From: Larus michahellis
Taxonomy: Eukaryota > Chordata > Aves > Charadriiformes > Laridae
Reading direction: 5' to 3'
Assembly (NCBI RefSeq): GCF_964199755.1
Contig: NC_133910.1
Location: 4,052,501 to 4,116,500, forward strand
Length of the DNA stretch: 64,000 nucleotides
Part shown: positions 31,916-44,120 of the stretch, in pieces
Position numbering within the stretch: position 1 is the first letter of the stretch
How the letters are laid out: each line of letters starts with the position of its first letter
Program-made: the position numbers and the translations under genes
Notes under the pieces: generated by a model
The model's database searches: none
What the model saw: the letters and a program-made list of their open reading frames with translations, nothing else
Told to the model about the DNA's origin: nothing

Positions 31916-33189
31916 AGGGTTTGGGTTTCTTGGGTGAGGCAACAGTGGAGCACGGGGGAGAAGAGTAGGATTCTTATTCAATTTTTAAGATATCCCGAAC
32001 GAACGGGAGGAATGGAGATTTCTGAATGTGTCTGAGCGGCGTACAAGGGGAGGTTTGAAAACTAGTGCGAGATTTGCAAATCAATGCAAATCAGAGACGC
32101 CGGTGGCATCGGCTCCACCACAACCACCCGGGGAGCTGCAACCTGCTTGGAGGACCTGGGGCCGAGCAAGCTCTCCCGTCCAGACGAGTGTCGCAGAGCC
32201 GCTCCAAAACCAGCGTACAATCCCAGATGCCTTCTCAAATCCTAAAAGCCTTTTGGGGGCTTTCTGCCCCCTTTTTTTTTTTTTTTTTTTGTTTTCTTCT
32301 TTATTTTTTCTTTCTTTCTCCTTATTTCAGTTGTATTCCTTTGGGCCGTGAGACCACCCACCCGACAGCTTCTCCAGGGAGCGCCTGAGTCCTGGCGCGA
32401 AGGAGGTGGCGAAGGAGGGATCCCCACCACCCGACTCAAAGCACCTCCCGTGTCCAAGACCTGGGAGCTGAAACACCCGATTTTTCTTCGCTTTTGAGTT
32501 GAGCGGAACTCCACAAAACGGCTCTTTTTGTACCTTGTCCCCAGCGCCGCCGGGTTCTCACGGCCGGTTTTTCATGCAAAGCTGCTGTTTGCAGGAGGTC
32601 TCCTCCCCGCAGAGACCGTGACGTTTTTGCACCTTCTATCTCCACTCCCAGCCCGGTGGATGAAATCTGGGCTTCGGCTCAGCATTTCCCAGGACAGCAC
32701 CCCCGCGCCTCCTTTTACCGTTAGGGGGTAGCATTTTCAGGCTTTTTCTATTTTCTAGGGAAACAAAAAAAAATGGGAAAAAAGGCCGATTCATCTCCCC
32801 TTGCCACCCTTTGAGGGTCATTCCCTGAAGTCTTTGTCCTAGGATGCGGAAAACTTGGGGTGAAACGCTGAATACACCCGAGTTCGAGCGGTTCAGGTAA
32901 TTTGGCCTTTTATATTCCCCGGAGCGTGAAACCCCAGCATCATCCGGCTCATTCCCTGTTCCAGCCACGTTTGCAGACGGTGCCCGTCCTGCGCACCCTC
33001 CAAGGCGATGAATCGCTCGTCCCAGTGGAATTCAACCCCCTCGATCAGCCCTGAGTCGATCTCCTGAGGCTTTCAGGGCGGTGGAAAGCACCGCCTTCGG
33101 AAAGCGCCCGATCGGAATAACGAGCCTCAATGCCGCACTGTCCCTCAGCACGCGGCAAAACATTCTGCAAAATATTTCGCTGGGTTTCC

Positions 33190-33305
33190 AGCTTCATTTG
33201 ATGAAAAAAAGGAAACCGAGACACCTCCAGGGGACCAAATTGCGCAGGGTCACCCAGGGAGCGAATGCAGACGGGAGGACAAGGTTCTCCTGAGCTTCCG
33301 CAGGT
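33190..33305 (-). mobile_element. Probable MIR-type SINE remnant
   Basis: TTTGATGAAAAAAAGGAAAC, then CGAGACACCTCCAGGGGACC, then GCAGGGTCACCCAGGGAGCG, then CAAGGTTCTCCTGAGC. This is the order of the reverse-oriented MIR core (GATGAGGAAACTGAGGC..., AAGGTCACACAGC, AGGTCTCCTGAC). It is diverged, as expected for an element predating the amniote split. Confidence 0.45.
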
Positions 33306-33922
33306 TACTCTCTGCCTCCTTCGTGCCTCCGTGTTTTGAATCACTGATATTTTATTATTTTTTTTTACATCCACAGGCTCCTAGTAGGGTGCTGGTGGGG
33401 TGCCACTGGGAATCTGGCACCTCACTAGCGGGCGCGTTGGTTCATCGGCGGGAATTCAAAGCGCAGGAGCAATAAGAAAACCGACGAAAGGTTGCGGGGG
33501 CGGGGGGGTGACTTGCGGCCGTAGCTGAGAGGAGCTCTGGGCAGTGCTGGGAGAAGGGGGGGGGGCTCCGATAAGGCTGCGCAAATATTCGCGGGGGGTG
33601 AACTCCCGAGGCGGGGGAGTCAGCGGGAAGGAGCTGCTGAGGCTGTTTGGGAAGGGGGGGTCGGAGCAAAGCGGCTCGAACTGATGGAAACACCAGCATC
33701 CAGCCCCTTCGCCCGCAGAGGAAGCCTGGGACATGCTGGTGGAGCAGAGCTGTGTTCCTTCAAAGAAAAGAGTATCAATAACCGTAATTTATTCATTTTA
33801 TCCTCATCTCCACTTGCTGTCGTTGCTCTGAAACAGAATATCCCAGCGTTGGCTTTGTCTCCGTCTGTTTTTATTATGTCTCTGTTTCTGGCTGCCTTTT
33901 CTCTGCCCAGTACGGCACAAAC

Positions 33923-33952
33923 AGAGGAGGAGGAGGAGAAGGAGGAGGAAAA
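33923..33952. repeat. GAGGAG purine repeat
   Basis: Repeated GGA units (GAGGAGGAGGAGAAGGAGGA) form a short polypurine tract in intergenic DNA. Confidence 0.8.
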
Positions 33953-35833
33953 GGCATGGTCCTTGTCCAGCTACTCCTGCACAAAAGTCTGAAATACCCC
34001 CAGGGGTATAAAACCCCATTTTCTTGCAGGAGGCTGAGGAGGGGAGTGGATGTGGTTGCGTTACGGGATTCAGCAAAATGGTAGCACATTTAAAAAGATG
34101 AAGCTGAGCTGAGCCGACAGCACTGTGGCAGAATAAATGCCTTCTACAAGGTGTTTTTCCCTTCTCACGGAGTGGAGAGTGTTTAAACGACCTGGTTCTG
34201 TGGGTAATCCACGTAAAAAACCCTCCCCCTGGGGTGGGAGGGTGGTATGTGAAGGGAGAGGAGGTCTCGGCACTGCGAGGCGGTTGCACGTCCCACCGCA
34301 GGGACCGGCTGCAGGACAGAGCCAGGAGATGCGATGGGAGACGTGCTGCTGCTGGGACAGAAGGTCACAGCCGTGGAAATCAATGGGATTCAGCTACACC
34401 TGAGCAAGGAAAGCCAAACCCGCGTCACATGCTCTTGACAAATAAAGTCCCCCACGCGGCAAAGCAAACGACTCCTTGAGTGTCTCCGACCTTCATTTCC
34501 TTGGCAAGCTGAGTCAGTGCCTGGCAGGGGAAGGGCCTGGAAACGGGCAGAGGGGGGTGAGAACAGCACCTTCGGCACCCAGCTGGGCTCACGTATCAAG
34601 CAGCAATCGGGATCTGGAGAGAGGAGCTTACAGAAGTCCCATTTCCCACCACAGCCGTGGTGCGGTGTTCGTCTGAGCAGCCAGGTGACACCACCGGGCG
34701 CTTGAGCTTCTCCTGGCAAGGGACACCCACCTGGACGCAGGCGGGTCTGGCTGCCCCTCGCTGACGGTTGCCGTATTTTGGGGGGGGTCTCTGGGTGACC
34801 GCTGCAGAGAAAATACTGGCAACAGACTGGGAGTGAGCCTGCTGCTTCTGTGGGCCTGAGCCAAAACCCCCCAAAGGGCTTCTGCGAGCTCCCAGGGCTT
34901 TGTCACACGAGGCAGAGCGGTGCTGGGAAGCGTGCGGCCCCGGCGGCAGGGTCTGTGCTGCTGGTGACAGCAGGGAGTTTGGCGCGTAGCACGGAGCGGG
35001 GTCTGCCGTGGGGCAGTGCTCGTGCAGGGCACCGCGCGGACGTGGGGCTCTCTGGGGTGGTGACCGGGGAAACTGGCTTTTGGGGTGTCTGTCTGCGAAC
35101 ACCTTCCGCTGCCACGCTGCTGTGAGCGGTGTGAGGGCTGGGCAGGACTGAGCCGGGTGAGATTTAACCCGCAGAATGCCGAGAAGGGGGTGAACTGGCC
35201 CAGACTCTGGCTAAGGAGGGGGGGGTTGAGCCCAAAGGCCCAGCACAGCTTTCCCAGGGGCGTTGGGGTCCTTCACTCACCCCGAAACGCCCCGGCAGGA
35301 GGCTGCTACGTCCCATCACCCTGTGGGAGCAGGATCAGGGACACCCCCCCCGGGGGAAGCAGCATGCCGGGGGGTGCAAAGCACCCCAAAAATCACTTGC
35401 AGCAAGTTATTTGGGGGGGTGTGTGGGGGTGTCTCCTTTACCTATGGAGGCCAAACCAGCAGATGCGGGGGGGGGGTCACTAACCCCTGCAGCACCCAGT
35501 TGAGGTACAAGTGTGTGTTACCCCATACAGCTCAGCACACACCGTGGGAGGGGGGGGGAGGCCCCCCTCCAAGCCCTGCAGCGCTGGGGGGCGTTAGAAG
35601 TGGGTATGATTTTTATTTTTTTTTTGGGGGGGAGGGGGATTAACCCCCGCCCCACTGTCAGGAATGTGTGCTCCCCCTTTAGAGGTGGGTGCGGGGATGG
35701 GGGCAGAGGGAAGGGAGTGCCCCCCCGCCCCCCAAAACTCCCCAAACCCCGCAGGGTGCGGGGGGTCCCCGCAGCGCCGGGCGGGCCGGGGCGGAGCGGG
35801 GCGGGGGCGGGGGCGGCGGGGCCGTGCCTGCCC

Positions 35834-35860
35834 CGGCGGCGGCGGCGGCTGCGGCGGCGG
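35834..35860 (+). repeat. GGC/CGG trinucleotide repeat in presumed 5' UTR
   Basis: About eight GGC units, interrupted once by TGC, lie some 40 bases upstream of the proposed start codon. Confidence 0.8.
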
Positions 35861-35900
35861 GGCCGGGCCGGGATGCGGCGGGGCCGGCACCGGGCGCAGG

Positions 35901-35994
35901 ATGCGCTGCGGGGCGCTGGCGCTGCTCTGCGCCCTCCTGCCCCTCTGCCCGGCGGGGCTGGACCCCCCCGAGCCGGGATCCGGGCTGCACGCAG
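35901..35994 (+). CDS. Probable first coding exon of an unidentified secreted or membrane protein (signal peptide)
   Basis: An ATG with A at -3 opens 31 codons plus one base before a consensus donor (GCAG|GTAAGG). The peptide begins MRCGALALLCALLPLCPAG and continues LDPPEPGSGLHA. It has one basic residue, a leucine-rich core and a small-residue cleavage region near PAG, so it looks like a signal peptide. The phase 1 exit is typical of genes built from extracellular modules. Another ATG at 35873 in a different frame opens an overlapping reading frame to about 35998 and could reduce translation. I cannot name the gene: no following exon was recognised in the window. It might also be a non-coding first exon with a chance frame. 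Confidence 0.5.
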
Positions 35995-37921
35995 GTAAGG
36001 GCGGCGGGACGGGGAGGGGGGAGGCTGGGAGCGACCCCGGGGAGAAGGACTGGGGGGGTCCCCACACTAAACCTCCCCCCTCCGGCCCCCGCCGGAGGTC
36101 GGCTGGGCATCGTGGCGCCCCCGCCCCCCCTCCACTCTCCGCCGCCCCCGGGCCGGGATGATGCTCGGCGCGGCGGTCCCCGCTAGGATGCAGTGTTAGC
36201 CCAGGGCTGCAGCCCCCGCAGCGGGGAAAGCGGCTCGGAGCTCCCCCCCGGTCCCCACCAGCGGCCGGAGTTCGGCTGGGATGCGGCGGTGGGTGCCGCT
36301 GTGTTGGGGGGAACCCCCGGCACCCCGGCCGTGGGGCAGCCCCTCCTTGCTTGGGGGGGTGCGGGCAGAAAATCTTCCCCCACTGCGAATGGCACCCGCC
36401 GTGGGAGCGGTGGGTGGGGTTGGGGGGCTGGCAGGGAAGGTCTCGCTTTGGGGGGGCTCGGTGGCAGGGCCACCGCTGGGGCAGGGCACGGTGTCCCTCT
36501 CCCCGCAGGAGCAGAGCAGCCGGACTGGTCGGGGTTCGTGCCTGGCTTCTCTGATGTGTAATATAACACAGCTGGAGCTCTTCTGGTGTCCGGGGCACTT
36601 CCACGTGTCTCCATGGCCCTCCTCTTTCCCCTCCGCAGCTGGTCGCCAAGTCCTGAAACTTCTCACAAAACTTTTGGGAACGCCGAGTCCCGTCCCTCCC
36701 TGTGGCAGGAGCCCTCGGATGGCTCCCACCCGGGACGGACACAGCGGGGTCCAGGCCCCTCGCCCTCTACGACCCGTTTGCATCACGAAAACTCCACGCA
36801 AGCCGTTTCCAAAGTTCGGTGCGTGGGGCTGGGACTTTTCACTGGGAAGTGATGGGCTGTGCGGGGGACGGCGGATACTTTAATAGAGTGACTGTAAAAG
36901 AGGGATGTTTATTTTGAAGGAAGCACTGACCGTTTCCAAGCCATCCGTCGCTGCATTTGCATTGTGCTAACAATCACGGGTCCCAGCCAGAGGCGGTGAC
37001 CCCACGCTCCTGTTCACTGCGCAAACCCTTGCCCAAAACCACGCGTGTTTGGATGAGGTTAGAGTACGGCTTCAATACACCCACATCGGTGGGAATGTGG
37101 TTCTTGAGAAGGAAACCACTGATTTATCTCAGCGGAGCTTAACTCCACTTGAACCTTGGCTGGAAAACAAGGCTGGGGCGATGCAGTTCACGGCCTGGGA
37201 AAATGAGCAGGGAATTGCATCCCAGGGGCTGGAACTAGAGCGAAATCCGGATGGGAATAAGGCGCAGGGGGGTTGAGGTTGAAATGAGGAACTCGGGAGG
37301 TGGTAACTCCATTGAGGGTATTGGGCTGCGTGTGCAGGAAGGGAAAGGACAGGGAAGGGAGTGCCGGTTGCCTGTAGCAGCATTAGGAAGCTTCATACTC
37401 ATATGTTTTTATTTCCTGTGGGTCCTGGGACAGCCCTGAGGAGGATTTCACTGATCATCATCCAGGTGTTTGGTATTATCCTCTGATCACTGCTGCCCAG
37501 GTTGCTAAAGGTCACCAGCTTGGCCAGGTTTTCAGAAGCACTGAAATATTGCAGATTCTGCCAGAGAAGGGGGCACGGACCTCCAAATGCATGGGTTTCT
37601 CAGGCTTTGGTATAAAACCGAGACAGTTCTTTGGTCTTGAGGCTCTTATTCTCCAGCCAGTCCCTACCGATGGTGCCTCGGAGGAAGGCCTGTGTAGCCC
37701 AGCTGCAATAAATGTCCCCAAGGAAAGGGACAGGGGGTGAGGAGAAGCTGGCTGCAGAGCTTGGCTGCTCTTCCTGACCTTGGAGCTGGGCTCGGCATTG
37801 CAAGCTGGAGCAGTGACTCGTGGCACTCCTGCAGACGCTGGGTGCTTCGTACGGCAAGCCCAAGTCAAGCGGGGAATAACTGAAGTGGGGAGCGAGTGCC
37901 AGAAGAGAGCAGGTAATGGCG

Positions 37922-37980
37922 TTGGGACTAGATGATCTTTAAGGTCCTTTCCAACCTGAACCATTCTGCGATTCTGTGAC
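37922..37980 (+). mobile_element. CR1 LINE tail fragment
   Basis: Only the last 60 bases of the element remain: GACTAGATGATCTTTAAGG, TCCTTTCCAACCTGAACCAT, then GCGATTCTGTGA. Confidence 0.9.
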
Positions 37981-40907
37981 TTGAGCCGGGAGTTGGTGTT
38001 CAAAGCTGGTGGGACCTTGTTGAGGTTGCGCGTTCCCGCTGCTGAATACAGCAGCAGAGGAGAGGGCACGGCGTGTGGCAGCTGTGGCACCTTAGGGCTG
38101 GAAGGAAATTAGGATCCATTCCTTAGGTGGATCCATTAGGAAACTGGGATCGGCTTTTGCTTCTTTAGTCACTGCAGCTCAGTCGGGATTAGATGATTTG
38201 TTGATGCCTCCTGGACCTCTGCTTGGGTTGGGGAAGCAAACAGTTGGTATTTCTGCAGCATCCCTGTCATGGGGGTGGCACCGTCCGCTCTCCTGTGTCT
38301 GGTTGGGAGGGTGGTTTGTGTGGCTCGTGCTTGGGAGAGGCTGGTTTCTATGTTCATAAGCCCCAGCTGGGGCTTTGGGTTGTAAAAGCAGGAGGTGACC
38401 CCACCTGGGAGGGAAACCTGGCTGGCGCCGTTGGTTGTGTTTGTAGCTGTTCCCCAAAGGATCCTCGCTGATGATCTCAGGAGGGCCGAGGGTTCAAGAA
38501 ATGGGTGGGAATTGACTCCAGCCTGCTGGGAACGGGGATGCCTGGTGTCCTGTCCCCCACGGGAGCTGCCACCTCGGAGCACGCCCATACTCTTTAAAGT
38601 TAGCAGTGTTTGCACTGAATCAAGGCCGTCCCTTGAGCCCTAATCCGTGCATTGCCCGGAGCAGCAAGCCGGCCTGGAAATGGTGGAGAAGTTGATTTTT
38701 AGGGGAGCGTTATACGGCAGCGGGTGGGAGCTGATCTCCCTGTGCCCGCCGCTGCTGCAAAGCCCTGGGTGCCTCCTTCCCAAGGCTGAATTATTGAATT
38801 TGCACCTAAATCGGTGGTTTGAGCTGTAAGGAGTCCTGAGTGAGACCCCTGGCGGTGCTGTGGGTCGGTGGCGGTGGGGGGAAAGGTGGCACTGGCAGCG
38901 TTTCTCTGAGGTCGGGGTGCTGTGGGGTTGCGCGAGCCCCGGTTGCCGCTGAGCATCCCCATCGTCACGTCCCCGGTGCCCAGATGTGTTGGCCCCAGTG
39001 GGCACAACACGGGTGTCTCTGGGGCTTTGCTGAGCTCCCCCCGCCGTTCAGGGGATGCTCTGGTTGAGGAGGAGGGGGAAAGTGGGAAAACTCCGTGGTG
39101 TAGCGGGAGCTTGGTGGCTCCCGGGCTCCTGGGAGCTGGTTTTTTTCCCCGTTAAGTGCAATAACCATACTTGTGACCCGGCCCTGCGAAACACAAAACT
39201 CCCCAAACCAACCCAGAAAAATCCCGTCTGGGAACGTGACCCAAAAAAATGAATGCGCGCGAATGATTTCCCATTAATTAAAGCTTAGAGTCGCCCAATT
39301 AAAATCTGCTTAATTAAGGGATGAGTGGCATCGGAAAATGCAACGCTTGGCTCCTGCAGATGGTATTTCTTGCTCGAGGGCTGGTGAAAGTAGACGTTGA
39401 GTAAATTATCCTCCTGGAGGTCTGGTACTCCGAAATGTCGAATACGTCGTTTTTCAGCAAAGGCTCCTCAGATCTGGCGTCTTACGCTGCCGTGTGCTCG
39501 TGATTAGGCTGTGTGTGGGGACTCGGTGAACGAAACGTTTAACCTAATGTAAATATGCAAAATCAGACATAAATTGCGGTGCGTTGGTGCTGTTTGTGTG
39601 TGCACGGTAGCATATGTTTTATATGATATAGATCACATCCGTGCATATGTGTGTGTAAGTAAAGCTTACAAAATGATGGTCATCTTAATTAGTTTGTAGG
39701 TCAGATTGCTTAAAAATACACAAATACCAGTTTTGGACTCTTGGCGTCATCTCCGTTTGACCCTCCAGTGCATGATCATTCCTATGGAGTCCTCAATTAG
39801 GCCATTATATGTCGGGGTGGGTTTTTCCCCCCCGCCCCCCTCACGAGACCCTAAATTGTGCATTTAAAGTGGCGTAAATCCAGGGTCGCTGCCTCTATCC
39901 CCATCACAGAGAGCATCTGTGCAGCCTTCCCCTGGGGCTGTTCGCCCTTGTGAAGGCAGAGAACGAGCGATGAAACCCCGGGGGCTCGCAGGAGTTCCCA
40001 GAGCCCCCAGACAGAGCCCACCAGTAGCTTTTTTTTTTTTTTTTTTTTTACAATGCAGCTTTTATCTCGGAGGTCCTTCGTGTGCTCCTCTTAGCCGAGG
40101 TGGTCTTTGCCCGAGGATGGCGGCGGGGGGAGCCAGCCCGGGTCTGTTGGGCTTTGTGCCCGTTCGAAGGGGGCTGGAAGGATGGACGTGGGGTTGCCCA
40201 CAGGGCTCTGCTGCTTCCCAAGGGTGGGGAGGTGGCCAGCTGGGGTGGGGGTCGGTCTTCTCCGTTCCCCTGCAATTCTTTTTGCACCAGAACCTGGCGA
40301 ATTTGGTGCAGTGATTTTGGCCAGGAGCGCATCCGTTTTCCTACGTGATTGTGAAGGATCTCCCATCGTGGCCTGAAGACTTGGAGCGATGGCAAAGCTG
40401 ACCCGTTCCCGGGTGGGCTGCAGTGAGCCATTGCCCTCACAGCTCAAAAACACCCCCCTTATCTGAAGCCTGAGTTTCCCGAGCATAGTTTCCAGCTGAA
40501 AGAGCCCTTTTCCACCCTGCAATCCGCTGGTTCCTTTATTCGGGAATTGGGAGGAGGTGGGTAGAGGCAGGAGCACTTGCTGCTTTCCCTTGGACAAACG
40601 CACGTGGCACAAATGCCATCGCTTGCTTTTGATAGATGACTTCTGGTTGCTCGGTCGTATCCCCATTTTCACCCAGCTCAGTGCGGTCGGGTACCGGGTG
40701 CTTGGGGAACCCCAGCCGGGATGTGGCCCCGCTTTCCTCTGCCGTGTCTGGAAGAGAAGGCGCCGACCTGGGACACGACGCTGCATTTCGGGATGTGGCG
40801 TGGGCTGGATATTTTCACACCGCTCCCCTTAAATGCTGCCATCCCACCCGCCTCCGCTTTCTTCCCGAGGTGATGGCAGACACGCGGTGCTGGTGGCAAA
40901 GCCGTAA

Positions 40908-40957
40908 GGGATGCAGGGACAGTGGGATGCAGGGACAGTGGGATGCGTGGGATGCGC
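40908..40957. repeat. 16-nt minisatellite, two full copies plus partial units
   Basis: The unit GGGATGCAGGGACAGT occurs at 40908-40923 and 40924-40939, followed by shortened GGGATGCGT and GGGATGCGC units. Confidence 0.85.
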
Positions 40958-42095
40958 AGAGCTGGTACCATCCTGCGGCTGCTGCATCCGCGTATCTGCC
41001 GCGACGATGCTTTTCCCTGTGGTGTTTTAACTTCGCCGAACTTGAGCTGTTCGGATTGAGAAGCCTTTGTTATATGTCTGTCTGGTGCCGATTTATTTGA
41101 AAAATTTCAGGCAAAACTGTCCAGCGGTTCCCAGGATCCCGGTCTTCAGCGTATATTTGTATTCCCGCAAGCTGGAGCACAGACTTGAAGCTTGGCAGCA
41201 GCCCCGTGAGAAATCCTTCCAGATTAGACCAAGTTATAAAATCTTAAACCTTTCCGCGAGCAGTGGGCCGTACGGAGCCTCATTTCCTAAAAACTCTCTC
41301 TCCCTGTTGAATTTTTTTTTTTTATTAAGTGCCTGCTCTCTGGGTGCCAGCAGGTCTGGATCCTGCCCTGGCCTGGCTCCGGCAGCCCGCGTCCCCACGC
41401 GTGTCACCGCGCAGAGCAGATAAGGACCGCGGTGCTCCTTCTTGCCGTGTACCAGGGACGCTAGCGCTGCTTGCCCCTCTGGTTTTTTGCGTGCAATAGG
41501 TGGAAATCGTTAGATTTGAATTCTAGCGTGCTGGAAAAGGGTTTCAAAGGTGAAAAAGTGCTGTTCCTTGGGGGGAAGATTTTTTTTTTTCTAGAGAAGA
41601 AGGGTAATGGATCGCCTGCGTGCTGCGGGTTTACAATCATATAAACTTACCAGGGAGTTGAACTAGATAATAGCGCATCGTGCCCGTGGAAAAATAAACA
41701 GTTTGAACTGGGCTGTGCGCTGTTAATGCCTAAACCGCTGCCTGCCCTCGTGGGAATATTGAACGGAAGCCTCGCTGCTCTCCCGGGCAAAGCCTGGTGC
41801 CCGCACACAGCTCCAGCTGCCAGCGCTCAAACCCAAGCTAAATTTTCGGTTTGCCTCCAGCGAGACAGAGGGGTCCCGGCGGGGAGAGGACAGGGCTGGG
41901 GGTGAGAAGCAGCTCCGGGTGGCCGTCCCCACCCCTGGCCTCAGGGCTGGCTCCCAAAAGTCTCCTCATTCCTTGCAGGGGGAGCCGCCATCTGCTCCTG
42001 GTTGAGGTCCCGGCTGCGCCGCGGGGGCTGACGTAACGTCCTTCCCCCCCGCCCCGGCTGAGAACCAGAGCTCTTTGTGTGTGTTCAGTATGTGC

Positions 42096-42116
42096 TATAT
42101 ATATATATATATATAT
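42096..42116. repeat. (TA)n microsatellite
   Basis: About ten TA units follow GTGTGTGTTCAGTATGTGC. Confidence 0.9.
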
Positions 42117-43479
42117 CTCCATAACATTCATCTTGGCTCTCACAAGCCTTGTAGTCCCCCTGCCCTGTAGTGGGGCTGGTGCCTGTGCGGGCGAGGGATG
42201 CTGGCTGCGGTACCACCGTCACCACCTGCGAATGGCTCCGGCTCAGCATCCCGGGAGAGGAGCCCGCGCCCCGGCTCACTGCGGCGTTACGGCATCGCTC
42301 CTTCCTCCGGGGTTTGGTTTTCTTTGAGGCTTGTTTGGGAAGGGAAGCTCGGGAGCCCCTTTGGAGAGGTGCTGGATATCGGGTGGCTCGTGGGGGCTTT
42401 TGGGTGGTGGGGGCTCGGTCCTCGTGGTCCTGGGTGGGTGCAGGCTCGGGGCTTCGCAAAGCATGAGGAAGGAGCCGTCCTCCGCAGGGATGCTCTGGCA
42501 TCTGGGAGGGTCTGCAGGGAAAGGGTCTGTCCCTGCTCCTGCCTGTCAACCCTGGCGGCGTTTTGGGGGACAGACATGAGCGCAGAAACCTCATTTCCTT
42601 CATCTAAGAAGAGAGCGGAATGCTGTTCACCCCGACCTACCATTGCATAGCAAGATTTTTTTTTTTAATTTTATTTTTTTTTTTAATGCTTTGCTCCCTA
42701 TTTTTAAACAAAGCAGGCTGGCGGGGCTGGGTCTGTCCCCGTCCTTCACGGTGAGCGTGGTTGAGCTGAGCGAGAGGCCGAGCATCCTCGCCGCTGTGCC
42801 GGTGGGCGAGACCCGGTGCTGCCGGGGGCTCTGCTTCGCTGGGGGCAGCCAGTGACGTTGGCGGAGGGAAGAGCTTCCTGATTGTCAGCTGGTGGCAAAG
42901 GGACTCCTTGTCCCCGTTGTTCCTTCCCTGAGCAAAGGCTTCATTCAACCTGCAGCCCCTGGGAGCGAGCGCAGTCGGCTGAAAAGCTTTGCTCTCTTGT
43001 GGCCAGCAATTAAGAGAAAAACCTCTCTAAGATTTAAGCATCCTCCTCCCCTGCTTTTCCCACTCCAAGAACTCAAGAGAGCAGCCCAGTGACAAAAATC
43101 AGCTTCTGTTTAGGGCACGTCAACCTTGACAGCGCGTCTCTGTCCCACAACGATGGCAATTAGTGCAGCACTAATTACCCACGTGGAACCTTGCCTGGCT
43201 CCCCCAGCCCTGCCGGCAGTGTAATTCCCGCGGGGTTAAAGGCCACCTCAGGTCACGTCGTGCTGATCCCGGTGCCGCTGGGGACAAGGGTGCCCCGGAC
43301 GCAGCAGCAGGAGCACCAGCATCTGTTTCATTGGATTTGCCGCCGTGGTTTCACAGCTGGGTCGCAGCAGCAGGAGCAGCAGGATTGGCTGTGATAAGGG
43401 GGATTTCTCTCCCCTAATTTCCTTTCCCTCTCATCCCTGCCCGTGGTGCCTGCTGGGGGGGAGGGACAACGTTTCTGGG

Positions 43480-43912
43480 AGGGGACAAGGTGATGAGGCC
43501 ACAAAGATGATCAAAGGGCTGGAGCCCCTCTGCTGTGGGGATAGGCTGAGAGAGCTGGGGGGGTTCAGCCTGGAGAAGAGAAGGCCCCGGGGAGACCTTA
43601 GAGCCCCTTCCAGTCCCTAAAGGGGCTCCAGGAAAGCTGGGAGGGGGCTGTTTGCAAGGGCATGTAGTGATAGGATGAGGGGTAACGGTTTAAACTAGAG
43701 CAGGGTGGGTTTAGATGGGATATTAAGTTCTTTACACTGAGGGTGGTGAGACACTGGCCCAGGTTGCCCAGAGAGGTGGTGGAGGCCCCATCCCTGGAGA
43801 CATTCAAGGCCAGGCTGGATGAGGCTCTGAGCGACCTGATCTAGTTGAAGATGTTGGACTAGCTGACCTTTAGAGGTCCCTTCCAACCCAACACATTCTA
43901 TGATTCTATGAC
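43480..43912 (+). mobile_element. CR1 LINE fragment
   Basis: The segment starts at GATGAGGCCACAAAGATGAT and runs through the C-terminal reverse-transcriptase block (AGAGAGCTGGGGGGGTTCAG) to the tail CATTCTATGATTCTATGAC. It has internal deletions relative to the longer copies. Confidence 0.95.
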
Positions 43913-44120
43913 AAGGAGACCTGAGGTGACATGATGGCTCTCCAGGGGCAAAGTTGCCCCCAGTGCTGCCCCATTCCCGCTCCCTCCCAGCACCCCCCCT
44001 GCGGGGTCCCCCCCAGGATGCTGGGGGGTGCAGATGGAGCATGGCTAGTGCCGCTCCTCCTCGGGTGGCTGCAGTGCATTGCCACCCAGGCTGCTCAGCA
44101 GCCTGACCCCCCTGCATCAA

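Larger units (their letters stand above)
30690..35740. other. Intergenic region between CACNA1B and the CpG-island gene
   Basis: No coding exon, tRNA or CR1 copy was recognised. Contents: an A-rich start (to 30733), two probable old MIR/L2-type remnants (31845-31915 and 33190-33305), a T-run (32270-32290), a GAGGAG purine tract (33923-33952), and increasingly C/G-rich short runs after 35200. Everything else appears to be unique sequence. Confidence 0.65.
35740..36520. promoter_or_regulatory. CpG island promoter
   Basis: Composition jumps to very high G+C with many CpG. Several GC boxes lie at about 35788-35818 (GGGGCGG types), then a GGC/CGG repeat (35834-35860). There is no TATA box. The island surrounds a good start codon and signal-peptide exon and a consensus donor, so transcription to the right is likely. 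Only the plus-strand exon is supported; bidirectional activity cannot be judged. Confidence 0.75.
35995..43479 (+). other. Probable first intron of the CpG-island gene, or intergenic DNA
   Basis: This stretch begins GC-rich and then becomes ordinary unique sequence. It contains a CR1 tail (37922-37980), an AT-rich unique block (39239-39760), a 16-nt minisatellite (40908-40957), and T-runs (40030-40048, 42655-42683). A TA repeat lies at 42096-42116. An AG with a short phase-1-compatible frame at 36509-36561 (GAEQPDWSGFVPGFSDV, stop) is a weak alternative second exon. Confidence 0.5.

Noticed and set aside
36509..36561. Possible second exon of the CpG-island gene (GAEQPDWSGFVPGFSDV, stop)
   Set aside because: The phase fits, but it would end the protein after about 49 residues. 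Neither composition nor similarity supports it, so it is mentioned only within the intron entry.
35594..36742. A 382-codon minus-strand open frame over the CpG island
   Set aside because: It is a composition effect: stop codons are rare in this C/G-rich DNA. The protein is proline/arginine low-complexity, and plus-strand splice and start signals explain the region better.
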